Below, piece by piece: positions 37,121-46,565 of a stretch of 64,000 bases of DNA; position 1 is the first letter of the stretch, and every line of letters starts with the position of its first letter. This stretch comes from Streptosporangium pseudovulgare (GTDB lineage Bacteria; Actinomycetota; Actinomycetes; Streptosporangiales; Streptosporangiaceae). The stretch lies in assembly GCF_014648055.1 (NCBI RefSeq), contig NZ_BMQJ01000003.1, positions 248,001-312,000 on the forward strand, written 5' to 3'. The notes beneath the pieces were generated by a model that saw nothing but the letters and a program-made list of their open reading frames with translations, did no database searches and was not told the origin of the DNA. Both the position numbers and the translations under genes were made by a program.

Positions 37121-38875
37121 TCAGTCGGGCCGCCGGGTCGAGCGCAGCAGGGAGCGCCAGTTCCGCCGCCGGGCCGCCGCGGACGCCGTCCGCCCGGGGA
37201 CGCGCGCGGACGGCCGGGCGCCGCCGGAAGCCGCCTGCCCCGTCTTCGCCGCCTTGTCCGCCTCTACCGCCTTGTCCGTCTGGACGGCCTCAGCCGTCTT
37301 CGCGGCCTTCTCCGGCTGGGCCGCTTTCCCGGGCTGAGCCGCCGCTTCCGGCCGGACCGTCTTCTCCGCCCGCGTCGCCTGGGCGGCCCGCGCCACCTGC
37401 GCCGCCTTCCCCGCCCTCTCCGTCTTCTGCGCCTTCTGGTCCTTCTGGTCCTTCGCGGGCCAGAAGTCGGCCCGTGCGCCGTGCCGTACGCCGTGGGTCG
37501 CCTCGATCGAGGCGGTGACGTCGGCGGCGCCCAGCAGCAGAGCCCGGCCCAGCGCCTCGGTCCGCACCAGCGTCGCCGGGCCGTCCTCACCGAGGTCCAC
37601 CACGAGCATGCCGGACCGGTCGTCCTGCATCGCGGCGATCATCCGCTCCAGCGAGTCGCGGCCCGGCGGCACCGAGACCGGGCCCGTGTAGCGGAACGGG
37701 ATCGGCGCGGGCGTGGTCGTGATCCCGCCGACCCCGCCGGCCGCGGTGATCCCGTCGCCCTCGTCGGCCAGCCGTACCCGGCGGTCATGGGCGAAGTGCT
37801 CACGCAGCAGCCGCAGCTCGAAGAGGGGGTCCTCCGGCCCGGGACGGCCCTCCGACAGCTTCGACCAGGGGGCGACGAGGGTGACCACCACGTCGGGCAG
37901 CGACCCGGACAGGGCCGCGCCCACCGCCGCGCGCACCCGCCCGGGGTCCGGGTCCTCCCCGAGACGGAACACGATCTCCACGTACGGCACCAGCCACTGG
38001 CGACCCGGGTCCTTGCGCAGGTCGCGGCGGAGCGGCACGCGCTGGGCGAGGTAGGGCGCGACCGTGCGGACCGCGCGCTCACGGTCGAGGCGCTGCGCGG
38101 GGATGCCCAGGTGCACCGCCTGGGCATCCATGTCGGGCACGAACACCACGCCGTGCGCGGCGAGCCGGTAGGCGAACTCGGTGTCCTCGCCGCGCAGGAC
38201 GGCCGGGTCGAACCCGCCGACGGCGTGGAAGACCTCCCGCCGCAGCGAAACCGTGGGGCCGGTGCACACGTGGTAGGGGTTGCGGCTGGTCCGCAGGCCG
38301 TTCGTGCGGGCGATCGTCTGCTCGGTGGAACTGGCCTGCGCCGCCGACAGGTCGAAGACCTCCCCGAGCGAGCCGGCGCGCACCGCGTCGTGCACCTCGC
38401 CGGGGGACAGGACGGGCTCCTCCACGAACCGCTTCGCGCCGATGGCGACGACGTACCCGGCCAGGTGGTGCCAGCGCGCCAGTGCCTCGATGTGCTCGCG
38501 GCAGACGACCATGTCGGAGTCGAGCCGCTGGACGATCTCGCCCCCGGCGCGGGCGGCCCCGGTGTTGACCGCGTGCGCGATGCCCCAGCCGCCCGGGGCG
38601 GCGGGCTCGATCCTGGCGCCCGGCGGCGCGATCTCCGGCAGCCTCAGCGGGGGGTCGCTGCCGTCGTCCACCACGATCACCTCCATGAGGTGGGCGGGGT
38701 AGCTCTGCGCGGCCAGGGCGGCCAGGGCGAGGTCCAGCCGGTGCTGGCCGCCGCGCGCCGGGATGACCACGCTGACCGGCAGGGACGGCTCCCACGCGCC
38801 GAGCGCGGGCGGGGTCAGGGGGGAGTGGTCGTTGTGCCGGATCGGTGGCGGCCCGGCCGCTGCTCCATCCGTCAT
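37121..38875 (-). CDS. Family 2 glycosyltransferase with Lys/Ala-rich tail
   Basis: A 584-residue protein, paralogous to the one at 32877-34733: both start with NDH-x-LTPP-x-x-GAW and share [20 protein letters not shown] and [15 protein letters not shown]. DxD-like motif QRLDSDMVV; acceptor region [19 protein letters not shown]. Instead of a coiled coil, the last 115 residues are Lys/Ala/Glu/Thr-rich imperfect repeats of the [12 protein letters not shown] kind and end in an Arg-rich patch, suggesting binding to an acidic polymer or the membrane. ATG at 38875 has AAGGGG about ten bases upstream. Confidence 0.82.
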   Translation of the reverse strand: MTDGAAAGPPPIRHNDHSPLTPPALGAWEPSLPVSVVIPARGGQHRLDLALAALAAQSYPAHLMEVIVVDDGSDPPLRLPEIAPPGARIEPAAPGGWGIAHAVNTGAARAGGEIVQRLDSDMVVCREHIEALARWHHLAGYVVAIGAKRFVEEPVLSPGEVHDAVRAGSLGEVFDLSAAQASSTEQTIARTNGLRTSRNPYHVCTGPTVSLRREVFHAVGGFDPAVLRGEDTEFAYRLAAHGVVFVPDMDAQAVHLGIPAQRLDRERAVRTVAPYLAQRVPLRRDLRKDPGRQWLVPYVEIVFRLGEDPDPGRVRAAVGAALSGSLPDVVVTLVAPWSKLSEGRPGPEDPLFELRLLREHFAHDRRVRLADEGDGITAAGGVGGITTTPAPIPFRYTGPVSVPPGRDSLERMIAAMQDDRSGMLVVDLGEDGPATLVRTEALGRALLLGAADVTASIEATHGVRHGARADFWPAKDQKDQKAQKTERAGKAAQVARAAQATRAEKTVRPEAAAQPGKAAQPEKAAKTAEAVQTDKAVEADKAAKTGQAASGGARPSARVPGRTASAAARRRNWRSLLRSTRRPD

Positions 38876-39086
38876 CCGAAAATGCCCCTTGTCTGCGTCG
38901 CCGCTTGTCAAGTTCCCGCCGACCCTACCCGGGCAGCCTGAGGGTTTCCTGTACGGAGCCACCGAGACCGGGCGGATTCATCCCATCTGGTGGACGGCGA
39001 ATCCCGTCGCGCGGGCGGTTGCCCGTAGAATCGTGCCAACACCGCAGGTAGCGCGCGTGGTGTCACCGCGCGCGAGAGGAGCAATC

Positions 39087-40145
39087 ATGACCAGGGCGTG
39101 GCGTGGCCTGATCGAGGAGTACCGTGACCGGCTTCCGGTGACCACCGCGACGCCCGTCGTCACGCTCCTGGAGGGCGGTACGCCGCTCGTCCCGGCTCCC
39201 CGGCTGTCGGCGCTGACCGGCTGCGACGTCCACCTGAAGGTCGAGGGCGCGAACCCGACCGGCAGTTTCAAGGACCGCGGCATGACCATGGCCATCAGCA
39301 AGGCCGTCGAGGCCGGAGCCAAGGCCGTCATCTGCGCCTCCACCGGCAACACCAGCGCCTCCGCCGCCGCCTACGCCGTACGCGCGGGCCTGACCTGCGC
39401 CGTGCTGGTGCCGCGCGGGAAGATCGCGATGGGCAAGCTGGCCCAGGCGCTGGTCCACGGGGCCCGGCTGCTCCAGGTCGAGGGCTCCTTCGACGACTGC
39501 CTGGAGATGACCAGGAAGCTCTCGGAGAGCTACCCGATCGCGCTGGTCAACTCGGTGAACCCGTTCCGGCTCCAGGGGCAGAAGACCGCCGCCTTCGAGA
39601 TCGTGGACGCCCTGGGCGACGCGCCCGACATCCACTGCATCCCCGTCGGCAACGCCGGCAACATCTCCGCCTACTGGATGGGCTACACCGAGTACGCCGC
39701 CGACGGCGTCGCGACCCGTACGCCGCGCATGTTCGGCTTCCAGGCCAGCGGGGCCGCGCCGATCGTCAACGGCGCGCCGGTCTCCCACCCGCACACCATC
39801 GCCACCGCGATCCGCATCGGCAACCCCGCCTCCTGGCACCTCGCCGAGGCGGCCCGCGACGAGTCCGGCGGCCTCATCGACGCCGTCACCGACCGGCGGA
39901 TCGCCGCCGCCTACAAGCTCCTGGCCCAGGAGGAGGGCGTGTTCGTCGAGCTGGCCTCGGCCGCCAGCGTGGCGGGCCTCCTCCAGGCCCACGAGCGGGG
40001 ACTCGTCGCCCCGGGCCAGCGCGTCGTCTGCACGGTGACCGGCAACGGCCTGAAGGACCCCGACTGGGCCATCTCCGGCGCGCCCGCCCCCGTCACGATC
40101 CCGATCGACGCCCACGCCGCCGCAACAGCCCTGGAACTCGCCTGA
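39087..40145 (+). CDS. thrC: Threonine synthase
   Basis: A 352-residue PLP enzyme converting O-phosphohomoserine to threonine. The PLP lysine is K62 in [11 protein letters not shown]; the phosphate loop is [14 protein letters not shown] and the substrate loop [15 protein letters not shown]. It is the short bacterial class without an N-terminal extension. GAGAGGAG precedes the ATG. A -10-like TAGAAT lies at 39026-39031, giving a leader of about 50 bases. thrB follows after 59 bases. Confidence 0.96.
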   Translation: MTRAWRGLIEEYRDRLPVTTATPVVTLLEGGTPLVPAPRLSALTGCDVHLKVEGANPTGSFKDRGMTMAISKAVEAGAKAVICASTGNTSASAAAYAVRAGLTCAVLVPRGKIAMGKLAQALVHGARLLQVEGSFDDCLEMTRKLSESYPIALVNSVNPFRLQGQKTAAFEIVDALGDAPDIHCIPVGNAGNISAYWMGYTEYAADGVATRTPRMFGFQASGAAPIVNGAPVSHPHTIATAIRIGNPASWHLAEAARDESGGLIDAVTDRRIAAAYKLLAQEEGVFVELASAASVAGLLQAHERGLVAPGQRVVCTVTGNGLKDPDWAISGAPAPVTIPIDAHAAATALELA

Positions 40146-40204
40146 CACGTGACGCCGACGTGGGTCGTCCTTGAGCGGGTCCGGGCCGCCACACAAGGAG
40201 ACCA

Positions 40205-41149
40205 ATGATCAATGTTCCCCGCGGGAAGGCCGTCGTCAGGGTCCCCGCGACGAGTGCCAACCTGGGCCCCGGATTCGACTCGCTCGGGCTGGCGCTCACC
40301 CTGCACGACGAGGTCGAGATCGAGATCGGCACGACGGGCGGGCTGAGCGTCGACGTCGAAGGCGAGGGAGCCGGGCAGGTCGGCGCCGGTGAGGACCACC
40401 TGGTCGTCAGGTCGATGCGCGCGGCCTTCGACCTCTTCGGGGCCAAGCAGCCGGACGCGGTCCGGATGGTCTGCCGCAACCGGATCCCGCACGGGCGCGG
40501 CCTCGGCTCCTCCTCTGCGGCGATCTGCGCCGGCATCGTGGCGGCGCGCGCCCTGGCCTTCCCGGATCTCCCGGGCGGGGGCGAGGACGCGCCGTCGGAG
40601 GACGCCCTGCTGATCCTGGCCACCGAGATCGAGGGGCACCCCGACAACGTGGCGCCCTGCCTGGCCGGGGGGCTGACCATCGCGTGGACGGAGCAGTCCG
40701 GAGTTCCGCGTATGGTGAAACTGGCCCCCCACCCCGATGTCCGGCCCGTGGCCCTCGTTCCGGGGCACCGGCTGTCCACCGAGGTCGCCCGAGGTCTGCT
40801 TCCCGCGCAGGTGCCGCACGCCGACGCCGCCGCGAACGCCGCCCGGACCGCCCTTCTGGTGGCGGCCCTGACCACCAGGCCGGAGCGGGAGCTCCTGATG
40901 GCCGCCACCGAGGACCGCCTGCACCAGGGTTACCGCGCGCCTGCGATGCCCCGGACCGCGGATCTGGTACAACGTCTGCGCGGGATCGGCGTCCCCGCGG
41001 TCGTCTCGGGGGCCGGTCCCACGATCCTTGCGTTTTCCACAGGGGATACGCAGGATTTGATCGCACCGGAAGTGGGTAATGATTGGCACATCCAGCCACT
41101 GGATGTCGAAACCCACGGTGCCGGCGTCGTCTCTGCCGAGACACGCTGA
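40205..41149 (+). CDS. thrB: Homoserine kinase
   Basis: A 314-residue GHMP-family kinase that phosphorylates homoserine for ThrC. Motif 1 VPATSANLGPGFDSLGLAL and the ATP loop PHGRGLGSSSAAICAGI (motif 2) are intact; motif 3 is GVPAVVSGAGPTILAF. AAGGAG lies a few bases before the ATG. It is the second gene of the thrC-thrB unit, with hom apart from it. Confidence 0.96.
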   Translation: MINVPRGKAVVRVPATSANLGPGFDSLGLALTLHDEVEIEIGTTGGLSVDVEGEGAGQVGAGEDHLVVRSMRAAFDLFGAKQPDAVRMVCRNRIPHGRGLGSSSAAICAGIVAARALAFPDLPGGGEDAPSEDALLILATEIEGHPDNVAPCLAGGLTIAWTEQSGVPRMVKLAPHPDVRPVALVPGHRLSTEVARGLLPAQVPHADAAANAARTALLVAALTTRPERELLMAATEDRLHQGYRAPAMPRTADLVQRLRGIGVPAVVSGAGPTILAFSTGDTQDLIAPEVGNDWHIQPLDVETHGAGVVSAETR

Positions 41150-41615
41150 TGCCTCTTCGACCTTCAGGGAATAGCTGTGTGCGCTGGTGATGTTAGGCTG
41201 ATAGCCGCACCAGGTGTCCCCTTGTTGGATGCGTGCTTGTCAGTCACACATCGCTGCACCACGACTCACCTCGTGAGGCGTGAGCGCCGCAGTGGCCTCC
41301 CCGAATCCGTCGCCTCCGAATGCTCCATATTCGGATGGGGCAACGCGAGGCGGCGTTTGAGGAGACATGCTCGTTCGAATTACCTCGACATCTGGTTGCC
41401 GGTAGCAATCCGGGGGGTGTCCTCCAAGCCCCACCGTCGGCGAATCTCGATGGTGACGGCAAGGATGTGCCCTTCTCCGACAGTGGCGGCGGCCTCCACG
41501 GGCCGCCGAGGATCGCGACGTGCAACCCGACCCGGTCTGTCCCTCCGGGTCGATCGCACCACCGGGACGATTGGCTGATCATGGCCACGCCCGACCCCTG
41601 GGAAGGACCCATTTA
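41150..41615 (+). promoter_or_regulatory. Long rho leader with short upstream ORFs
   Basis: These 466 bases between thrB and rho contain no convincing full gene. A -10-like TAGGCT lies at 41194-41199. At 41367 an ATG with GAGGAG just upstream opens a 12-residue peptide (MLVRITSTSGCR, stop 41403-41405). At 41581 an ATG opens [11 protein letters not shown], whose TAG overlaps the rho GTG by one base. rho is autoregulated through its leader in other bacteria, with a leader peptide in enterobacteria. A 133-codon frame (41177-41578) also exists but looks non-coding. Confidence 0.5.
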
Positions 41616-43640
41616 GTGAGCGACACCACCGAACTCCTCTCCGACGCCCCCGGCACCCCGGTGGCCGGTGACACCCCCACCCGCCCCGCGGCCAAGCCGC
41701 GCCGTCGCTCCGGCACCGGCCTGTCCGCCATGGTGCTGCCCGAGCTGCAGGCCATGGCGTCCGGTCTCGGCATCAGCGGGACCGGGCGGATGCGCAAGAG
41801 CCAGCTCATCGCCGCCATCCAGGAGAAGCAGGGCGTCTCCGCCGAGAGCACCCCCGCCTCCACCAGCGCCGCCGAGGCCCCCGCGGCTCCGGTCGTCACG
41901 GCCGAGCCGGCCGCCGAGCGCCCCGCCCGCAGCCGCCGGGAACGTTCCCGCGCCGCCGCGGCCGAGACCGCGCCCGCGGCCCCCGCGCCCACCGCGGCCC
42001 CGGCGGCTCCCGTCGCCGAGCAGACGGCTCCCGAGCCCGTGGCCGCGGCCGCTCCCGTCGTGGAGCAGCAGGCGAACGAGGGCCAGGCCACCGAGGGCCG
42101 CGCCGAGCGCGGGGAGAGCCGCCGCGAGCGCCGCAGCCGCGGCGAGCGTGGCGAGAGCCGCCGTGAGCGCGGCGAGCGTGGCGACCGCGGTGAGCGCGGC
42201 GAGCAGCGGACCGCCGACGGCGGCCAGGGCCGCGACCGCGACGGCCGGGGCGAGCGCGACGGCCGCGACGGCCGGGGCGACCGCGACAGCCGGGGTGACC
42301 GTGGCGACCGCGGTGACCGTGGTGACCGCGGCGACAGGGGCGCCCAGAACCGCGGCGCGCAGGACCGTCAGGACCGTCAGGACCGCGGCGACCAGCACGG
42401 CGGCGACGATGACGACCGCCGCGGACGCCGCGGCCGGTTCCGCGAGCGCAACCGCCGCGGCCGTGACCGCTTCGACGGCAACGAGCCGGTCGTGAGCGAG
42501 GACGACGTCCTCATCCCGATCGCCGGCATCCTCGACATCCTCGACAACTACGCGTTCGTGCGCACCAGCGGCTACCTCCCCGGCGCCAACGACGTCTACG
42601 TCTCCCTGGCCCAGATCCGCCGCAACGGCCTGCGCAAGGGCGACGTCATCACCGGCGCCGTCCGGCAGCCGCGCGACGGCGAGCGCCGCGAGAAGTTCAA
42701 CGCCCTGGTCCGCCTCGACACCGTCAACGGCATGGACCCGGAGCAGGCGCGCCAGCGCCCCGACTTCAACAAGCTGACGCCGCTCTACCCGCAGGAGCGC
42801 CTGCGGCTGGAGACCGAGCCGAACGTCATGACCACCAGGATCATCGACCTGGTGTCGCCGATCGGCAAGGGCCAGCGCGGCCTCATCGTCTCGCCGCCGA
42901 AGGCCGGCAAGACGATGGTGCTCCAGGCGATCGCCAACGCGATCACCCGGAACAACCCCGAGTGCCACCTGATGGTCGTCCTCGTCGACGAGCGTCCGGA
43001 AGAGGTCACCGACATGCAGCGGTCGGTGAAGGGCGAGGTCATCCACTCGACCTTCGACCGCCCGGCCGAGGACCACACCACCGTCGCCGAGCTCGCCATC
43101 GAGCGGGCCAAGCGCCTGGTGGAGCTGGGCCACGACGTGGTCGTCCTGCTCGACTCGATCACCCGCCTGGGCCGCGCGTACAACCTCGCGGCGCCCGCCA
43201 GCGGCCGCATCCTGTCCGGCGGTGTCGACTCGACCGCGCTCTACCCGCCGAAGCGGTTCTTCGGCGCCGCCCGCAACATCGAGAACGGCGGCTCGCTGAC
43301 GATCCTCGCCACGGCCCTCGTCGAGACCGGCTCCAAGATGGACGAGGTCATCTTCGAGGAGTTCAAGGGCACCGGCAACATGGAGCTCAAGCTCAACCGC
43401 TCCCTGGCCGACAAGCGGATCTTCCCCGCGGTGGACGTCGACGCGTCCGGCACCCGCAAGGAGGAGATCCTCATGTCGCGGGACGAGCTGCAGATCGTCT
43501 GGAAGCTGCGGCGCGTGCTGCACGCCCTGGACATGCAGCAGGCCCTGGAGCTGCTCCTGGAGAAGATGAAGGAGACGAAGTCCAACGCGGAGTTCCTCCT
43601 CCAGGTGCAGAAGACGACGGTCAACTCCGACCGCGACTGA
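41616..43640 (+). CDS. rho: Transcription termination factor Rho, with large Arg/Gly/Asp-rich insertion
   Basis: A 674-residue hexameric RNA helicase. An N-terminal SAP-like helical part ([30 protein letters not shown]) is followed by an Ala/Pro stretch, then about 150 residues of Arg/Gly/Asp/Glu repeats ([24 protein letters not shown]). The RNA-binding domain starts near 285 ([22 protein letters not shown]); the ATPase has Walker [24 protein letters not shown] and Q/R-loop regions. The insertion is normal for actinomycete Rho and adds RNA affinity on GC-rich transcripts. GTG start with GGAAGGA eight bases upstream. Confidence 0.95.
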   Translation: MSDTTELLSDAPGTPVAGDTPTRPAAKPRRRSGTGLSAMVLPELQAMASGLGISGTGRMRKSQLIAAIQEKQGVSAESTPASTSAAEAPAAPVVTAEPAAERPARSRRERSRAAAAETAPAAPAPTAAPAAPVAEQTAPEPVAAAAPVVEQQANEGQATEGRAERGESRRERRSRGERGESRRERGERGDRGERGEQRTADGGQGRDRDGRGERDGRDGRGDRDSRGDRGDRGDRGDRGDRGAQNRGAQDRQDRQDRGDQHGGDDDDRRGRRGRFRERNRRGRDRFDGNEPVVSEDDVLIPIAGILDILDNYAFVRTSGYLPGANDVYVSLAQIRRNGLRKGDVITGAVRQPRDGERREKFNALVRLDTVNGMDPEQARQRPDFNKLTPLYPQERLRLETEPNVMTTRIIDLVSPIGKGQRGLIVSPPKAGKTMVLQAIANAITRNNPECHLMVVLVDERPEEVTDMQRSVKGEVIHSTFDRPAEDHTTVAELAIERAKRLVELGHDVVVLLDSITRLGRAYNLAAPASGRILSGGVDSTALYPPKRFFGAARNIENGGSLTILATALVETGSKMDEVIFEEFKGTGNMELKLNRSLADKRIFPAVDVDASGTRKEEILMSRDELQIVWKLRRVLHALDMQQALELLLEKMKETKSNAEFLLQVQKTTVNSDRD

Positions 43641-43661
43641 TCACCGGCCTCACCCGTCGTA

Positions 43662-43703
43662 CGGCGAACGCCCCGGCCCCCGCGGCCGGGGCGTTCGCCG
43701 TTT
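43662..43703 (+). terminator. Strong intrinsic terminator after rho
   Basis: A perfect 17-pair hairpin (CGGCGAACGCCCCGGCC at 43662-43678 with 43684-43700, loop CCCGC) is followed by TTT, 21 bases after the rho stop. The remaining 292 bases to the next gene hold no gene or other structure I can support. Confidence 0.88.
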
Positions 43704-43995
43704 CCGGCCGCCCTCCCGCGGGCGCCGGCCGTCCGCTCCGGCGCGTCCGGGCACGCGGTGCGGCCCGGCGCGGCCCGGCGCGTCCTGGCGCACCCGGGCA
43801 CCGGTCGCCCGGGGCCGGGGATGTGGCGGTCCCGCCCCTTGTGCGTCCGGGACCCGGCGTGTATCCATGGCGTGATGGCGCCCGTACGCTCCGTCCCGCC
43901 GCGCCCGCGCGGCGCCGCCGAATCCGCTCCGGAGGACGGGTCCCCGGGCGTGGACCGCGACCGGCGGTCGCGGCGCACCGAGCCGGAGGGGGCGC

Positions 43996-45321
43996 ATGAC
44001 CGTCGAGACCGTCGAGACCGCGAACGGGCGGACCACGCCCGCGCCGCCGCGCGGGCGGACGCCCCCGGGGCCGTACGGGCCGCTGGGACTGCTCACCGAC
44101 CCGATGACCTGGCGGGCCGTGCCGTACCTGCTGGCGAACATGTTCTACGGCCTGGCCTTCTTCGGCCTGCTGTCGTTCGCCGTCCCGGCCGCGTTCGCCC
44201 TGACGGTCGTCGGTGTGGGGGTGCCGCTGCTCGCGCTCCTCATGGTCGTGTGGCGGGCCGTGGCGATGGCCGAGCGCCGCCTGCTCCGGCTGGCGTTCGG
44301 GGTCGTGATCGCCGACCCCTACCGGCCGTCCGCCGGGGGCGGCCCGCTGCGGCGCTGGCGGGAGATGGTCGTCGACCCGGCGACCTGGAAGGACCTGCTG
44401 TACCTGCTGCTGCTGCCGCCGATCGGGTTCGTGGAGCTCGTCGTCTCGGTGGTGCTGTGGACGCTCGGGGCGGTCCTGCTCGTCGCGCCGCTGCCGCTGC
44501 TGTTCGGCGGCGAGCCGCTGAAGGTCACCGACGGGCTGCTGGTGGACGACTGGGCCAAGGCGCTGGCGTGCCCGCCCGCCGGGCTGGCGGTCCTCGTCGC
44601 GGCGCTCTACGCGACCCGCGGGCTGGCCTGGCTGCACGCGCTGCTCGGCGTCGCGCTGCTCGGCGCGGGCGAGAAGGAACTGCTGGCCGCGCGGGCGGCC
44701 CAGCTACGGACGAGCCGGGCCCGCGGGGTCGACGCCGCCGAGGCGGAGCGGCGCAGGATCGAGCGCGACCTGCACGACGGCGCCCAGCAGCGGCTGCTGA
44801 CGGTCGCCATCGACCTGGGCCGGGCCCGGGAGAGACTGGACCGCGATCCCCGGGAGGCGGAGGAGCTCCTGGCGCGGGCCCATGAGGGCGCCAAGGCCGC
44901 CCTCGCGGAGCTGCGGGACCTCGCCCGGGGCATCCACCCGGCGATCCTCACCGACCGGGGGCTGGAGGCGGCGCTGTCGTCCCTGACGGCGCGGGCGCCG
45001 GTGCCGGTGCGCCTGTCGGTGGAGCTCGACGGGCGCCCGCCCGCCGCGGTGGAGAGCATCGCCTACTTCGTGGTGTCGGAGTGCCTGGCCAACGTCGCCA
45101 GGCACGCGTCGGCCACCGAGGCGTCCGTCCGGATCGGCCGCCTCGGCGAGAGGGTGGTCGTCGAGGTGCGCGACGATGGTTCCGGCGGCGCGGCGCTCCG
45201 TCCCGGTGGCGGGCTCGCCGGCCTGGCCGACCGGGCGGCGACCATCGACGGCGTCCTGACCGTGGACAGCCCGCCTGGAGGCCCCACGGCGGTCCGCGCG
45301 GAACTTCCGTGCCGATGGTGA
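43996..45321 (+). CDS. NarL-type sensor histidine kinase with membrane sensor domain
   Basis: A 441-residue kinase. Residues 40-225 form a putative-sensor domain with about five hydrophobic helices (VPYLLANMFYGLAFFGLLSF, LLYLLLLPPIGFVELVVSVV, LAVLVAALYATRGLAWLHAL) and little outside the membrane. The HisKA_3 dimerisation part has RRRIERDLHDGAQQRL with phospho-His H260. The HATPase_c domain has VVSECLANVARHA and DDGSGGA...GGGLAGLADR. The signal is probably a membrane or envelope perturbation. GGAGGGGG precedes the ATG. The response-regulator start overlaps its stop. Confidence 0.92.
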   Translation: MTVETVETANGRTTPAPPRGRTPPGPYGPLGLLTDPMTWRAVPYLLANMFYGLAFFGLLSFAVPAAFALTVVGVGVPLLALLMVVWRAVAMAERRLLRLAFGVVIADPYRPSAGGGPLRRWREMVVDPATWKDLLYLLLLPPIGFVELVVSVVLWTLGAVLLVAPLPLLFGGEPLKVTDGLLVDDWAKALACPPAGLAVLVAALYATRGLAWLHALLGVALLGAGEKELLAARAAQLRTSRARGVDAAEAERRRIERDLHDGAQQRLLTVAIDLGRARERLDRDPREAEELLARAHEGAKAALAELRDLARGIHPAILTDRGLEAALSSLTARAPVPVRLSVELDGRPPAAVESIAYFVVSECLANVARHASATEASVRIGRLGERVVVEVRDDGSGGAALRPGGGLAGLADRAATIDGVLTVDSPPGGPTAVRAELPCRW

Positions 45322-45977
45322 CCCCTCCGGCCACGCGAGTGGTGATCGCCGAGGACTCGGTGCTGCTGCGCGAGGGGCTCGCCCGGCTGCTGGCCGACGG
45401 CGGGATCGAGACCGCCGGGACGGCGGGGGACGGCCCCGGCCTGGTGGCGGCGGTGGCCGAGCACGATCCCGACATGGCCATCGTGGACGTGCGGATGCCG
45501 CCGACCCACACCGACGAGGGGCTGCGCGCGGCCCTGGAGGTCCGGGCGCGGCGGCCCGGCCTGCCGATCCTGGTGCTGTCGCAGTACGTCGAGGAGCGGT
45601 ACGCCGCCGAGCTGCTCGGCGGTGGCGCCTCGGCGGTCGGCTACCTCCTCAAGGAGCGGGTCGCCGACGTGGCGGAGTTCCTCGATGCGGTCCGCCGGGT
45701 GGCGTCGGGCGGCACGGCCGTCGACGCCGAGGTCGTCGCCCAGCTCCTGGGCCGGCACCGCCCCGGCGACCCCCTGGCGGCGCTGACCGTCAGGGAACGG
45801 GAGGTCCTGTCCCTGATGGCCGAGGGCCGCTCCAACACGGCGATCGCCGCGCGCCTGGCCGTCACCGAGGGGGCGGTGGAGAAGCACATCTCCGGCATCT
45901 TCTGCAAACTGGGCCTGGATCCGGCGCCGGACGATCATCGCAGGGTCCTCGCGGTCCTGGCCTACCTGGGCCGGTGA
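45315..45977 (+). CDS. NarL/LuxR-family response regulator
   Basis: A 220-residue regulator. The receiver domain has VVIAEDSVLLREGLARLL, phospho-Asp D58 in MAIVDVRMPP, and the switch Ser/Lys in LVLSQYV and YLLKERVADV. The C-terminal GerE helix-turn-helix is LTVREREVLSLMAEGRSNTAIAARLAVTEGAVEKHISGIFCKLGL. It pairs with the preceding kinase (overlap of 7 bases, or GTGA if the GTG at 45318 is used). Target genes unknown; autoregulation is common in this family. Confidence 0.93.
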   Translation: MVTPPATRVVIAEDSVLLREGLARLLADGGIETAGTAGDGPGLVAAVAEHDPDMAIVDVRMPPTHTDEGLRAALEVRARRPGLPILVLSQYVEERYAAELLGGGASAVGYLLKERVADVAEFLDAVRRVASGGTAVDAEVVAQLLGRHRPGDPLAALTVREREVLSLMAEGRSNTAIAARLAVTEGAVEKHISGIFCKLGLDPAPDDHRRVLAVLAYLGR

Positions 45978-46100
45978 GCGCGGCCCGCGGGGCCGGTGGA
46001 CGGGGGCGGAAGGCCGCTGATCAGGGGCCGGAGGGCCGGTGCGCGGGGGCCGGGGGGCCGCCGGGGAATGTCTTGTGGCCTGGGATGGTTGGAGCATCTG

Positions 46101-46233
46101 GCACACTGGTAGCCGAACCGAAGCGGTTCCGGTTCCCGCCCGCGCGCGTCCCAGTGTGCTGACCGCGCGCGAAGCCCATCAGGCGGCAGACAGTGGCGAC
46201 CCGGCGACCGCGCTCTGGAGAGGAAAGCAAGCG
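46101..46233 (+). promoter_or_regulatory. Candidate L31 (rpmE) mRNA leader
   Basis: Upstream of rpmE, GCACACTGG (46101-46109) can pair perfectly with CCAGTGTGC (46151-46159). The enclosed stretch contains an inner hairpin GAACCG-AAG-CGGTTC (46115-46129). The ribosome site GAGAGGAAAG is 75 bases downstream. Autoregulatory L31 leaders have been described, including an actinobacterial class, so L31 binding to this fold is a reasonable inference. The promoter should lie just before 46100 but no consensus is clear. Confidence 0.5.
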
Positions 46234-46452
46234 ATGAAGCCCGACATCCACCCGGACTACAACGTCACCGAGGTCACCTGCACCTGCGGTAACACCTTCA
46301 CCACCCGCAGCACCGCCAAGAACGGCGTGATCCACGCCGACGTGTGCTCCGCCTGCCACCCGTTCTACACGGGCAAGCAGAAGATCCTGGACACCGGTGG
46401 CCGGGTGGCGCGCTTCGAGAAGCGCTTCGGCAAGAAGACCACGGGCCAGTAG
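46234..46452 (+). CDS. rpmE: 50S ribosomal protein L31, zinc-binding type
   Basis: A 72-residue ribosomal protein of the C+ class: Cys16 and Cys18 in CTCGNTF and Cys38 and Cys41 in [12 protein letters not shown] form the zinc site. The start [16 protein letters not shown] and end ARFEKRFGK are typical. GAGAGGAAAG precedes the ATG. prfA follows after 113 bases. The C+ form is the housekeeping version; zinc-starved cells usually swap it for a C- paralogue encoded elsewhere. Confidence 0.97.
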   Translation: MKPDIHPDYNVTEVTCTCGNTFTTRSTAKNGVIHADVCSACHPFYTGKQKILDTGGRVARFEKRFGKKTTGQ

Positions 46453-46565
46453 CCCACCCCCGACGCCGGCCCGGAACCGCCCGCCTCCACCGAGGGCGGG
46501 TGCGCCCGGGTCGGCGTTCGTGGTGATGAGGCACGTCACGAAAGGCTCCGCAGGAAGGACGCACG

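Noticed and set aside
22073..38875. Secondary-metabolite cluster
   Set aside because: No PKS, NRPS, terpene synthase or RiPP core genes are present; the glycosyltransferases and deacetylase fit surface glycan better.
41177..41578. 133-codon frame in the rho leader
   Set aside because: Arg/Ser/Thr-rich, no ribosome site, no recognisable fold; codon use differs from neighbours. Treated as leader sequence.
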